NCBI GenBank assembly: GCA_040954595.2
Contig: CM082576.2
Coordinates: 8,494,001 to 8,558,000 of the forward strand
Reading direction: 5' to 3'
DNA length: 64,000 nucleotides
Source: Balanoglossus misakiensis
Taxonomy: Eukaryota; Hemichordata
A program made the position numbers and the translations under genes. Each line of letters opens with the position of its first letter. Position 1 is the first letter of the stretch. The notes beneath the pieces are model-generated. The model made no database searches and was not told where the DNA came from. It saw only the letters and a program-made list of their open reading frames with translations. Of this stretch, positions 25,401 through 40,400 are shown in pieces.

Positions 25401-28400
25401 TTTTCACAATGTAAAGCTACGGTATACCTAAGCATGATTTACTCAAATGAAAACTGATATCATTATATCTTGGTAATACCTCTTTGGTATAAAAAGTGTT
25501 CAAACAGTTACTAAACAAGCAAACTTTTCTTGCTTCTGTAGCATTTAAAAACATATTTTTCTAAAGAAAACAAACAAAATAACATTTTCAGAAACAAATT
25601 TAAAATCTTTCGTTGGTTGATGCCTTCGCAGTACCAGGTCCTGAATAACAGAGGATGACTTGGCCAGTGTATTGTTTAGTCAGTTCTACTCTGGACCTGA
25701 TGCTAATTTTATAAACAACAATGTTGAATAAAATAATTTTTTTTCAGGTATGGATCACCAGAGACATACTCACTCTTCTTCAAAGTTGCCTGCGGCACAA
25801 AGTCTTTAAATGATACAAGCTGCGTTCGTTTTGTAAATGATGATGGTGTTGTCGCTTTCCCTGTACTGCCCTGTAAAAAGAAAAACACCACTTAATATAG
25901 TGTCAGCGATCACAGATGAATTTTTTTTCTATTTTGGCTCTGTGCGTGTATTTTGATTCGGTCCAAGATATTTTTATTCATTTTCTGACCGGTGAGGTTA
26001 AAACAGTGAAGACACAACAATGAAAACTTAATAAAAAACAACTTACAGTCGGACTAACAGGAGAAGATATGGACGACACAGGACTGGAAGGTCCTGATGC
26101 CAGCGAAGGTTTGGTCAGTTGGACAGTGGTCAGTTTCACTTCTGCACCACCGGGACTTGTCGGTGAGCTTGCATTGGAACCTACAATATCAAGCGTCACA
26201 GACAAAACTGAATCAAAAAACAAGAATGCAATGGTAAAAATGTGTTTTGGTTACAAAAGCTGACAAATAAAGAAAAAACAGACATGAGAAGTCATGAAAT
26301 AAACAGATAGGGAAATTATAAGTTTTTTTTAAAATTACGACTATGACTGCCATACAACTATCACAGTAGCATGTGTTTTGAAAACTAGACGTAAACATCC
26401 TCATAACACAAGATTGTTTGACAATGCTCGAGGGTGTTCGAGTAACCGTGAAAGATGATTTCTAATATCCAAGTTCAGTCTCTCAATCTCATCAGGTCTG
26501 ACTCCTCAAACATGACAGTCACGGACAATGACCAACATTTCACATTTTTCAAAATATCTCAAAAAAAAAGATGAACTCTTTTTGCAAGCCATACAGATTA
26601 TGAAAATGAGTCTTTCACACAAAGAATGTACACACACACATACACACACCGTAACAATCTGTTAGTAGCTTGGCGCGTACACACACACACGCACACACAC
26701 ACCAAACAAAAGGTACACAGCCCGAGGGCGAGAAGAGAAGCAAATGGTGAAAGGCAACGGTGATAACATTTCACCCTGGTGCCACAAGAGCCGAACAGAC
26801 AGGATGAATAGAAATGAGAGGCACACGCAGTAAATGATGCAGAAAGCAAAGGGAGACAGACGCTGCCGCATAAACAAGATAAAAAAGCCATATCAGCAAT
26901 GCAACATCTCGGACGGTGAATAACATGCAAGATAAACATCATCCCGATTCTCCGGCAGAATAACAGAATTCAAGCATCTTCAAGAATGGAATCATAATGG
27001 AATAGAAAATTAATCAAACTGAATAGAATACTGGGGAAAAAATGAAATTCAAAGGGTCGGGCAAGCATGTATTATAAATGTCCCTGACATTTGTTTGTCA
27101 TATTTTGAGAAGAAAAAATCCCGAAAATACTTTGCTCGATACCAAATGTGGTATTCTTTGTGTGACTGTCTGTTGTTGGTACAGTCAGTATGGTGTGTTT
27201 GGTTTCCTTTCTCAGCAAGAAAGTTCCCAACGCAGAGAGGAGAATGTTTCTTCAAGACAAGTAATTTTAGGCATACTGCCCTGTTACACTGTACTTACTC
27301 TCGTGGGTACAAAGAAAGACAAAAACTTGGAATATTTTTCTAGGATATATTTTGTATTTTCAAAGAGAAAGGTAGTCAGTTTATTTTTAAAGGGTGAAAC
27401 TATGGGATCTAGTGATGACATGCAAATGTGAATAAAAAAGGGATGGTGCATTTTATTACTAGTCAACACACATGCACACGTGTTACAGTGAAGCACATGC
27501 TTGTTATTTTCTCATCAGTTCTGAAATTACTGTGAGTCAATGTGTGGACACCTACCTGTGTGTGTGCATGTGTGTGTGGGGGTTGGGGGTGGGGGTGGGG
27601 TGAACACAGTCACCCATTCCTGATCATGGAACACTATGATATTCTGGCGGATAAAGTAACATGGGGCATAATGGCCCATTTTTGAGTCCACTGTCATTCT
27701 GCTATGATTTTAACTGTCCATTGTTGTGACAATGGAGGGATGATGAGCATCTTGTTTCCCATGGCTGACACACTTGATCAATTTCACCGAACAATGGCAT
27801 TTGTTCTAGCGGAAGCAAAAAAAATAACGTCCCACCATTGTTACATATTTTGGTGGTATTTTGTTCCTTCGGGATGGACGGACGGATGGATGGATGGTGG
27901 CCGTATTGTTAGTTCAGAAGACTAGTGCGAAATGTTAAAAAAAAAAACACAAGAAAGGAGAAAAAGAAAAAAAAAGCACTCCAATCCATTAGTGTGCATG
28001 CAACAGTTACGTTCTTACCAAACTGGTAGAACTGAAATCCCACTCCTGTATTTGAATAGAGAATGGATGCCAAAGACACCATGCCAGAATGAAAGAGACG
28101 AAGAAAAAAAATGACATTGGTTAGACAGCCATCGAGGAAGTGTCATTTTCTGTGCAAGCTAGCTAGATACATGAATTTTGTAAAGGTATGCTGGATTGCC
28201 AGGAAGGGGTTGTGGTTGGTACACTGCATTCTGTCTTACGTGTAAAAAAATGTTTTACCATTAAAAGATGCCAGACATACATGTTGTTATCATCAGTCAT
28301 TTACGAATGAAATCAGCTAATTAGCCAATACAAGTTACACTCTGGTGTAATATGTTGGCTCTTTTCGGAGAACGAAGCCCCTTTTTTGTTCTCTCTTTAT

Positions 28401-31400
28401 CGGGTGACCTCTGGAGGTGAATGAATTGCCCTGGATGAAAAGGTTGGCTACAAATTAATCTCTGAATGGTACGACATAAATCCTGGCTTGAGTGTAAGTC
28501 TCTCTGATACCCACTGCGCATTAAATACCATGTTCATATTGAACACGCTATACCGACTATATGGATGTAAAGCTAGGCACTGGTCTCATTTTAATTTTGA
28601 ATGCTGCATTTTCGAGCTGCGGGGAAATAGAAGCTAATGCTTAAGCCGAGTGGAGTGCATCTATTTGCCTGTTAGTAAAAAAAAAAACTTTGTAAATGTC
28701 TCCCCTGCGCTCTTCACTCTGCATCACGGGCAGTGTCACGGACAAAATTTGAACATGCCGCAAATGAACAGCCCTAGCCCGCGACCACTGTGTCCAAAAC
28801 CTCCGTTTTAATCATAATTAATTTCAACACCGCTGTTTGGTCCAAATGCGCTGTTTCCTTGGACCTCGACAGAATGAGACGCAGGGTTGAGAAGGTTTAA
28901 AGCAGTGTGGACTTTCAGAAATCATGTATTGGAACAGTGTCTCTGGCGGTGCCTTTCGTACGTATGCCGCCTCAACATCCTGCTGCCATGCTAAGCCGTT
29001 AGCACGGAGGGCCATCCACATATGGGCACCAACTGGTGCCAGCCAAACGGTCTGGCTGCGCACACACGTGCAGTCGCCACACTTTTGTCCGATTTTATGT
29101 TACTCCGTTGCAAACTGTTGCACACTTGACAAGTATTTGCTACCTTTCTTTGTTTTTACCCTCATTGCAGACTGCTGTGCCCACCCTTTGTTTCCTGTCA
29201 TTGGCTAGGTAGACAGCATGGTGAAAGTTTTGTGTTTGTAAACATGAAACTTGACTGCGTACAATTTGCAGTGGACAACCGTGGCATTTTAAAATCTACA
29301 GTTCTATCTTTTTTTCAAAAATACCACAAATTAAAATTTCATGGAGTTTGGTGGCCACTGTGAATTTTAAATATCAACTGTACGTTGCACGGATAAACTG
29401 TGAGCAACCTTTAAGAACGCATGTGTGAAGGTGTAAAAAACACTAATTGTGTCTGTGACAAACTTCCAGCAAGAGAGAGACATTTTATGCAAAGTTTAGT
29501 TATCCTTTGATTCCATACTTTGAGAACATTTTTATGTTACATTTTTTATTGTTTGTTTTGGAGTGAATAAAACATAACAAAAAGCACGAGCCTCACGACA
29601 CTACTTTTTTACAGCATAACTAGAGATAATATAGCTGTTTCCATAGTTCTTTTACAACCTTTGCACCAGTAAAAAACTAAGCCCACTATTTTTAATCATT
29701 AAAACTGTTTTACGAATACTTTAAATGGGTTTCGAGCATGTCACAGACATAGTTTTGGACACACCTGCTGAATGCAATATTAAAATGTGAATTGGCACTA
29801 AATATAAACATTAAATACAAACATTTAGTTGGACATTAGGAGTGAAAAAAGTCTGTGTGTTGTATCTGATCAAAACTTTCCTATACAAGTTAAATAGCAG
29901 AACATTGATTCAAGACTTTGGTTTATTGCTGTCTTTGTTACAATTTAAAAAAAATAAAATGTGGATGACCAACATCCAGTGGCCACTATCTCGCACTTCA
30001 CATACTTTGACAGCAGCTACGAGCGCTGCAAGGCCACAACTATGGTCCACCCAATCTTATGCAACCTCCGCCCCTCGGCAATAAAAAATGGGAACTGTAT
30101 CAAGATACATTGGCCGCCAAACAATGTGCCGATATGTTTGTGGCCAGATGAGTCGCGTGAGAACCGGTCCCGGGGAACTTGTAATGTGGTAATGGCTTGG
30201 GAAAAAAAAGAGAGACTGACAATCATTGACAATGAGGATGTTTCTGGATGCGTTCCAAGCTTTTTTCTTGAACTCGTCTGTTGTCATCTTCCTGGGAACC
30301 CCCTCCAGCTAATACTCTCTATCGCTCAAACTTTCCTCCCTGGCCACTTTGTCTTTGCTCACGAAGGCGGACAAAATCCAGGCCCGGGCAACACCTTTTC
30401 ACTGTGCAACAGCATGCGGTCCCCCCCAAAGAAAAAAAAACAAGACGGATATCGAAATGGCACAAGCCTGCAGGGATATATAGAAGGGAGCCCTCCAATC
30501 CTCCCCCCCTCCCCTCCGTCGTTTTGTCACCCTTTTGATGGAATTCTTTCTCTCCAGTGAAAACAGGTGTAATAGCCAACGGCCATGTCATCCCAGGCTC
30601 TCTCTCTCTTTAAAGGCTCGCCCAGCGCCGTTAAACTTTGAAACATTCTGCCGAGAGAATGCAACCAGCCAAGCGGAATTCATTTTATTTTGGTGGTTAT
30701 GGATCTTCTGCTAGGTCAAGAACAAAAGCCCGTCTGAATTCATCTCAGTCTGAAACAAAGGCCGATTCACAGGTACTATCATTCCAGTGACAAGCGCACA
30801 ATGCCCGGCATTCACTCATTCAACTTGTATACCCGTCAAGTGTCCATTCACCGCACTTTCTCATATGAATTTTCATGAGCTTTCCACTTGTTGCCCCCCT
30901 GTTATTCTGTGTCAATTGAAAACAAACTTATTGGAGTTGAAGAAGCAACATTATGGCTGAGACTTGCTTTAATTAGAGTCTCCTTTTGTTTTTGGTGATC
31001 ATTATCTGCCAATAGCGGGACAAAGGGCCGCAGGAACTGCCTCCCATAATGAGATCCTAGTCACCTCTTTACAGAGGTGCCCCGGGATCAATAGTGAAAC
31101 CTGGCCGGCTGAGTAAAACAACAAGTGGATGATGATTAGGGGAATCTCTAACTGTAAATGGAGATACAAGTAAACTGATTTAGGCCTTAGCTTTTACTCC
31201 CCCCGTCACAATGCACACAATATGTTACAAACTCTGATTTGACACCGCGCTGCAAACACATCGGGATAACACACTAACACATGCACACACACACACAACT
31301 GATCAGGTGTAAACATAGTCACTGAGCCCAGTGCGACAAACTACACACACATGGCATACCTCAGAACAAGTTCAATTACGACTTTGACTGGTGATGAGTG

Positions 31401-34400
31401 CGTGAGGCAGGGATTACAATTTTTTTTGTGTGTGTGCACAGATTATCATCATCTCACATTTTACCTCCTCTCTCTCTTTTTTCTCTCCCTTCATTCATCT
31501 GTCTGCACACGTATACGTGTGTGTTTGCAATATTTCACTCCAGATACATTTCTGGCAAAAAGGGTACACATGCGTAGCTGACAATCACCTGTCAAAACGA
31601 TAAGCTGCTTACCGCTTCTCGGTGATGCTTTCCCTTTTCATTTTTTGTCAGATATACTATCCAATTACCGCGCGCACTGGGCACACAAGGCGCATCACGC
31701 CAGCATTACCTTCGTGACTCGGCGACCTCGCAATTTGATAATTCATCGAGAGTATGGCATCCAGGTCCTTGGGCGGGGGTTTGTTCAGCCCTTCCCTCGC
31801 CTTGTCAATCAGCAGCCGGGCTCTATTCCTGAGTTCCTTCTGTCTCGTCTCTTCCTCCTAGTTGGGGAGAGAGAGAGGAGGAGGAAGAGACAGAATTTCG
31901 AGAAATTATTAGGACCGATTTCATAATTGCCGGACAAGAGTTCATCACTATTGGAGTAATTACAATAATTGACACAATAGCATTTCGGAGATTTTTTTGA
32001 GATTATACGGCAGGTGCAGCTGAGGATTTTTTTTTTTTGCCAATATCTTATTTGATCCTCTTATTGAGTCCGACCAATTATACAGATTGTGTCGAACTGC
32101 ACTGCTTTCCATCTCTCCATGCCGTGAATTCAACCCCCCCCCCTTTCATCTTTTTTATGCGCTCTGTTGACTCTTGGCTTACCGTTGTCATCTTCTCTTT
32201 CTTCTGCAGACTCTGAGGAGCGCTGCTCTTCTTGGCAGACGACTTTGCCACCGCATCTTTTTTCGCTTGCTCTAATAGCCTGCGTGCCCGCAGCTTCAAC
32301 TCCTGGTCCTTACTCAAGGGTCTCTGCAAAGGGGGATAAAGAGCGTAAACGGTGGAAAGTTTTAAAAGATTTTCCTTCTCCCTGAGCGTCGTTCAACTTA
32401 ACGCGCAGGCTTCCACACACGCACACACGGACGGCGGTATATATCAGTTAGGCAATGTTAAGTGAAATGCCACCAAACGCACCTCTCAGGTCAAGCAGAT
32501 TTTCTTGATGAGAAACTGTATGCCCCTTTTTCGATGGCCAAGACACACCGGCCACCATTGTTTGGCGCAAGAAATCACACACACAACAAAACAAACAGCA
32601 GCTGAAAATATGGCAGAGCTCTTAAAACAAGAACCAGGCAAACAACACTTCACACGGGATGACAATGGCGGCAGTTATGCTGATAGCAAAAGGCCATTGT
32701 CTCACAACCATCTTATTGGCAACTGTTTTGTTCTTCCTTTTCTTTCAGTGAATTTGCAGATGCTTGTTAGATATTAGCGCAGATTACTGAAATTCATGAT
32801 AATAACTGGTGCCATCTGTCGCCCAGTATAAAGCTTGGAAATTTGAAGAATGTCTGATGTAAAGAAGATGGGATATTTTTTTTGTTTCAATGAACAGGTG
32901 TCATTGTAGAGTTTTCAGAAGAAAAAAATCAGTGTGTGGGAAATTTGATTGTGATGGAGTATTCTGAAGTATTCTTGGAAACAAAGTATTTGAAAATTGA
33001 ATATTGCTTGTAGTAAAGAATGTAGAATGAGAATATGGCTGTTCGTTAACAGTTGGGATCAAACAACCCCTACAAAGGACACAAAATGTGCAGGTCATAC
33101 GCCTGTGTATATTCAGCAAATTTTCTATAAGATGTTACCCAGCGCTTACTTTTTCAAGTTCAGGGGTAGTAGCAGTATCTGTGAACGTTGGCGAGCTGAC
33201 GGGACTACTGGGTTGACTCTCTCTACTTTCTTTGGTTGTTTGCAGAGACGATTTACTCGCAGCCTTGGCATCACCAGATGTGCTCTTTGCGGTCGATTTC
33301 TGATCAGCTTTCTCCTTCGCTTTCGCAAGATCACTTGCGAGGGGTTCAGCGTCCGCTACGCGTTTCTTGCTGAGTTCCGCGTTGGCGCTGTTTATGTTTG
33401 GGAGTCTGTCGGTCTCCTTCTTCTGGTCCTTGCTGGACAGTTGTTGCGCTCTCTCTGCGCCGTTGGACTTCTCCGCGCTTCCTTTGACCACAAGTCCGTT
33501 TGCGAGTTTCCCCTCCGCGCCGGCGCTGGGAACATCGGCAACATCACCTTTCCCCGCAGAAGCCTCTTCCGCAGAATCGCTCCGGGGCGACGGTTCCTCC
33601 TCCTTAGTCCTGGCCGACTTGGCCTCGGCGTCAAACTTGTCCGCCGATATCTTGCTGCTGGAGTCCGACATGAATTTGCCCACCACGTAGGTGCTCTTCT
33701 TGTGAGGGTCCCCGATGGTGCCCACTTCCATGGCCTGCCCCGTGTAGTAAGTTCTCAGTTGGTACAGGTAGGTCATCACCGCTAGTTTGTCAGGCACGTT
33801 TAGTAGCACCATGTCTGAAGGATCGATCAGCTTAGGAATTCCCAGTTTGGCCGCAGCATCAAAGGCCTGCATCGACAAAAATAAAATAAGATACAAACAT
33901 CAGTTGAAAAAAAAATTTCAATGAAGCACTTCCATCAGCAGTGAACCAAAAACCACACTATTTTTTTTTTGGGGGGGGGGGCACAAAGATTATTAAATTA
34001 ACAGGTATAATTTTATTTATAATATGCTGGCCAGGTTGAACTCAGGCAAACTTAGTTTACACTGCCACCAATATGTTTACATTTAGGAACACAGGAAATC
34101 AAATCCCCTGGATTGTTCTACAAACAGAGTGCAAAAGACTACGCAGTATTTGGTCTTTCAGCTCAGTCATTCAGTATAGCCCCATTGTTTTTAATGCTGA
34201 GGTCAGAACTGTGCACTGGAAAACAGGCATGAGTGGGATTAAAACATGGGCCATTTCAAAGAAGCTTGTTTTTCTCTTTTTTCACTTGTTTCTTTGTTTA
34301 CAATCTGGGGCTTAGGAATCTGTTAGGTACAGACGGGAGTAATCAGACTAGTTCTCTCTGATCACACTCTGAAAAAAGCGCCCAGAATTGCTGAGAAATG

Positions 34401-37400
34401 TGGTGTCATCTCTTCTCCTCAACATTTTATTTTTTTAAGTTTTCCTAGTAAAACATGTACTCTTGCAGTTTGTTCACGGTATGAACAGGATGAAATCACC
34501 TCACACTTCAAGCGAGGCAGTACTCAAAGAAAACTAAACGTTCTACGTGTTAATAATTGGGTACTGCAACGATACAAGTTTTATCACAATCACATACAAA
34601 TCAATCAGACATGATGACCAATATATACTGAAAAATAGTTGGCAACCATTTTTTTGTGTAAAGGCAATAAAATCGAAGCAGACATGCATGCATGAATGCA
34701 TGGAAACTGTTTTGTATCACGGCTTCTTTCAGAGTATCGATCCGGACGGATGCGCACACATTTTCCAGCCGAACAACAATGAAGCGACAGGTGTCATTAT
34801 TTAAACATGGTATTTCTCTCTCTCATTCTGTCTCTTCCCCTCCCTCCCTCTCTCTTTTCTTTTTTTTCATCTCTCCCGTGACTCATTAAAAGCTTGGGAA
34901 TTTCACAACCCAGCCGGCGTGGCTGACGTAACTGTCAATATTATGAAAACATTCCATACATTTTCCCAACGGTAAGTCTCATCCCCTGAACAGGAGACAA
35001 GTCTGTAATCTGCGATTGTTCGCCGCTCCCCAGCCACAAAGGGTAATATTTCCCAAATCAAGGCATGGCTTTCTGCTGCCCTGCTTCCTTTCAGCGGCTG
35101 GCACAAAAGCCGGCCACAATGCCCGCGCCCCGTAATCAGATAGACTCTACTTGGACAAACACCGACACATTCAAGTCGGCCAAATTAGCAGCATATTGCT
35201 CCTTTTCTTCCCGGACGGGGCATCTCATAGGATAATGAATAGTTGGGTTGCGGTTTAAGCTTTTCTCTCTCTTTCTCCCTCTGAAGAGAAAAATGGAGGG
35301 GGGGGGGGAGAAGAAAACGTAACAAAGAGGGGCATAATACCTTCTTGTTGTTGCCTTTGATGTCGTGGGGAGATAATGCGGGGAAATCACTGTAAAGAAA
35401 CAAAGCGTGCATGCCTGGTTAAAACAAAAAAGAAACTCAGAGGCAACAGACAAAACAAGTTATCTTATCTTAGCTTTCATCAGGGTCACATTTCCATATG
35501 GAACCTGTCATTCTATAATTTCCTTTCTTCTCTCTTTTTTTTTCTTTTCTGGGAAAATAGCTACTTGCGCATTTCACTGAATCCTGTCTGGAAGGCGCAT
35601 TTTTCAACAAACTTTTTTTTTTACAAAATAAACAAAACTTACATGAGATCTGGTTGAAAGTGGTGGACAATCGCGCAGAAGGCCAAGCCATTTCTCCAGG
35701 ATGTTGTCAAATTGGTCACTTTGACACCCTTGTAACCCTTGGTGATTGTTTTGCACCAGTCCAGGAGCTCGCCGGCTGGCGTCGATTTCTTCGCCGCTCT
35801 GGGGCTGTGCACGGGACTGGTCTGACGGTGTGAAATGAAACGCCCTCGAAAAAGTTATCACCTGAAGAAAAACTTTCACTGATCTCTGTAATATTTTTTT
35901 TTCTTTTTGTTAGTGGCCGTGCAGATAACATGCCAGTAGAAATGGATAAAAATGAACGCACAGCGACTGATACAATAACATCCGCGAGAGACAATGAAGA
36001 GCCCCGTTTTTAACGAGGCTCGCTGTCTACCTGATCAATTACAAAACAATGAACACAAAACTCTGACTTGTGTGACATGAATATTGCGGCTGATTGTTAT
36101 TTTGTGAAACATGCAATGATATTTTTTCCCTTCACTGTAATAGGGGAAATGTGAGTAATGAATAAACTTATTAATTCCAGACCACCAAAGCATGAAGCAA
36201 AATGTTACTTTTTTGTGGGGACAGAAATAAATAAAATCACACACAAAGCACGCAGGACATACCGCAGGCAAGAGGTCCGCGCTCGGTTCGTACGACACAG
36301 GCGTGGGTGTCGGTGGTGATGTTACGACCTTAGTCTCTGAGCTAGTGGTAGTAGTAATGGATGGAGATGAAGAGGGTGATGTATCAGATGCAGTAGTAGT
36401 ACTGTCCTGCCTGAACGCCCGCGGTGGTTTGGGCGGCGGTGCAACTGCAAGAGCACCAGCCGTACTAGAAGCAGCAGCAGCAGGAGTAGTAGTAGTTGTA
36501 GTAGAAGCAGCAGTTACAGCACCGGCCGCCGACGTGGACTGTGGGAATTACACGGAGGAGAATGAGATCGCACCGGGGCTGGCTCTTAACATAAATACAC
36601 GTGTTAATTTTTCATGAATTTACACACAGAATATTTGTGGAGATTATACATTTACCCAGCTATTAGGAGAAGTGAGGGACATATATATATACAAAGTAAG
36701 CAGATTACCATAAAATGGAGAGAATTGATAAGAGGAAAGATGAGGGGATCACTGGTAAAGACTTTAGCAGTTAGCACCTTCTTTCCATATTTAGCCAAAG
36801 AGGATTTGTTAGAGATACTAGTATGTGGACTTATTCCCCGTGTAAGTGGCTAAACAACCGCAATCAGTTTCCCCCCAGTTGTCCCATTAAACAGGCAATA
36901 AAAAAAAAAACCTCCACGGCGGGGATAAAATTCATCCTTTTTTTTTTTTTTGCATGTGGGAGACGTCGGGAATTTCTCCCGTTTTAAAGTGCTCTTGTGG
37001 CAAGTCGATCGACATGCTGGGCTAAAACAGGCGCACTAAGACTATTAGGGTCTGTAAATCTGCGTAAAACTGTCATTAAATACAGAATAAGAAGCTGCTG
37101 TGAGCTCAGAATGCCGTGTGGGTGACTGAGTATATTGAGCGTGTGTGTTGTATGCTGAATGATGCAAACACACCTTTGCTGTAGCAGCAGTTGTTTCGTG
37201 CGACGTGGGTCCGGGTCTCTCTCGTCCCGGGGGTGGGGAACGCTGATGTGTTCGTGGAGAAGGCACGTTTGGATCTGGTTGCTGGGCAACCGGTGGGGAG
37301 GGGGCTTTCCTCTTCTTTTTCTTTCCTTCCACATCAGGTTCAAGAAATGGATTATCTCTGTGAAAGAAAAAGAGAGAGAGAGACACAGAGAGAGAAATGG

Positions 37401-40400
37401 TGTAAATGCTACAGATGGTAGATATTGGTGAACGTGCATCTCTTTTGAAATGAAAATACAGCTTTCAGCGAAGTGTCACATTGCGCACAGCTTTGGATGC
37501 AGAACCCCCCGAGAAATGAAAAGGCACGGATTCTGACAGTCGACGCAGACATCATGGCAGCAGTCTGCAAGAGGGAGAAAACACTAGCCGAAGATAGAAA
37601 TATCCGATGACACGAAACAGAGGTGTGTTAATACCCTGTGTTTTCGGAAAACGTACGTGGGGGCGACGATGGTAACCTTTCAAACGTTGTCCCGACTGAT
37701 GGGGGAAAAACAACAAAAACAGTCTGTGAGAACGAGACAAATCTTGCTTCTGGCAGTTAATTTTGGAGCTGTGTGACTTTTGACAGCACGTTGCATGACC
37801 TTTCATTGCTTCAATTTTTTTTAAAGATCAATGTAACCAGGCATCAAACTTTATAATCTTTGCTTCCCTAAAGATCAACGTGACATTGACGTGATGGAAA
37901 CCTTTTCACACAACTGACCATTAAAAAATCAATGAATGTTCTGTGTCGTTCTAATCATTTCCTCTAATGTCATACTTGAATGAGGAGGCTGGAATGTGGG
38001 ATATTTTAAAGATTTTTGCAGTGTGAGCTTGCTTTTACATGAATCCACACTCGGGTATTGACAGAAAAAAATCATGGTGAGGTTTTTAAACCTTTCACCT
38101 TCATGGTTTGGTCCAAATCAACTGTTTTCTATGAGGGTCTATGCTGTGTGCTACAACCTGAAGATCTCAAAACATAGCACATCTGTCAATCAGTGCCCTG
38201 AAGTACACCCCAACAACGATATCACCAACTCTAAGCTTGCACATAAAATGCTCTGTCTTCCCTAAATTCAAATCAGCTTTTCAGTATCCGTGTTGCACTT
38301 GGAGCGAATGAACCCACAGCCGATTGAGGACACCCTTTTTTTTGCTTTCTCTCTCTCATTTTTCAATCGGCTATTCATGGACAAACCTTACCTGTCTCCA
38401 TTTCCTTTAAGCGACTTTGGACCCCCCTATCAATGTCCATTCCCCCCAAGCCACTCTCTGCCGTTATGTCCGATTCTATGTCTGCATGTGCTTACCGGGT
38501 ATCGCTGATTCCATCTTTCTTTTATTTGATCTTTTAGGACCACAGCATAAGTGGCCTTAATGCACACAGAGTAATTCCAACAGGCATTTCTTTCTCTGTC
38601 CAACAGTGACCTCTGTCCTCCCCTCCGCTAGATTCTCAGTAACCCAATCCCCCCGAGCAATGTCAGTTATTCAAAACTGTGTAAGGAAATACCGTAAATA
38701 TGGGGCCTTAAATGAGCCACTTGGTCAAGGCAGCTTGACCGATCAACTAATATGTCGGCTTCAAAAAAAACACCTAAACTGGCCGTGTGTAATAGTGGGA
38801 TGTCATTTATACCGCAAGAGTTTGAAATATTTGTGTGTGCAGATCGATCGTGCCACTCGTTTGGGGGCTTAAAACATTTGAATGTGTTCACCAGGTTAAC
38901 TTCTCTCATAGTACAAACAATTTCCAAATAGCCAGCATGCCTGTTGACCAAAAGTCAACCTGAGATCAAAAGTGGATGCAACAGATCTTTAATATCGTGG
39001 ACGAAGTCTAGAAATAGAGTACATAAACAGAAAACTCCACACAACAAATCTATGCACGATGTGGACATAGCTACAGAGAGCGAGGTCCAATGCATTCTCC
39101 AATAACTCAGAGAGAGGAGCTGACAAGGCCAAGATTTGGGTGTTGGCAACAACAAACCACCGTTTTGAAATGAATTCTTTCTGCATCTTACTGACGCAAA
39201 GATTGATAGGGGGGTTCAAACAAATCGGGTTGAGGACTTTCTTCTCGTACTGCCGGGCATGGTAAAGAAAATTCGTGTGAAAAAGACTTTATTTTTACGA
39301 AGGTGCAACACCAATACAGGGGCAAGACATAATCATGTTTGCTTTACATGATCTGTACAACAGGTCGGCGTATTAAATCTGTATACGACTGGGTACATCG
39401 GCTCCAAATGACGTCACACCCTACCATTGTAAGAGTTGTCAATCGTCTCGCTGAAACATACCCATCCACCCTCCCCCCCCCCCCAAAAAAAAGAGAAGCT
39501 TTACAAATACAAGGAATTTCTTTTTTTATCATTATATAACCGACTTTGAATACTTTCAAGATGGTCTTTTTCAATGCTCGGTACAAAAATAGCTACGTAA
39601 ACTCTGCCTGTCTCTCTTTCTCAAAATTTTTTTGTCCTGGGTGTCCTTGGGTCGTGAAAGGTGGCGGTGTATCAACAATGGGCACTTACTTGTTCAGCTC
39701 CTCTTCGTCATCTTCAACGTCAAACGGATTGCTGGAGTGCACTACAGGAGTGCTCTCGCCACCTGCCCGGTCGTCCTCGTCAAACGGATTAGCTGCCTCT
39801 TCCTCGAACGGGTTGATCGACCCTGGCTCTTCGAAGGGGTTACTTGATACCACCTCCTCCTCCCCCTCCTCCTCCTCGAACGGGTTAGTCGCCGTGGTCT
39901 CATCGTCGAACGGGTTGGCCGACGCGCTCTTCTGCGGGGCGTTCCCTGATGCAGCTGGCGGCGAGTCGCTGCTGGGTTCACCGAACGGGTTCAGTCGTTT
40001 CGGCTTCATCCTGGGTTTGCTCGTGTCCTCCTCCCTGTTCGCCGTCTTGGCCGGGGTGCACTTTTTGAAAAGGTCTGAACCGCGACGGCGATCAATGAAG
40101 AAAAAACACAGAATCTTTTAATTGAGTTATTGAAAAAGACAACTTGTGATGTAACAGGTGCAAAATGAATCAAAAGACATCATCATTAAATACTTCATAA
40201 TGCGTGCTTCAGATATGCATAAACAAGATTGAATCTGCTGGTTATAAGGTTACTATTGCCAAGTGACACACTGCCTTGCCAAGTCAAGAGTATTGAGCAC
40301 TTTTTCCTCCCACTTTCACCTATTTTTACTGTCTAGGCATAAAACTGTAGGCCTAAGTCCTAAGTGTTCGCATATATATTTGAAATGTATCACAAAAAAG

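Noticed and set aside
29961-30560. 199-codon plus-strand open frame in intron 14
   Set aside because: It has no recognisable domain, runs through low-complexity Lys and Pro/Cys stretches, and lies opposite to the transcribed gene. Best explained as chance.
35822-35861. Upstream acceptor for EHBP1 exon 10
   Set aside because: It would put the CH domain out of frame with exon 9. The acceptor at 35821 keeps phase 0 and gives the family sequence. Kept only as a possible decoy or rare isoform.
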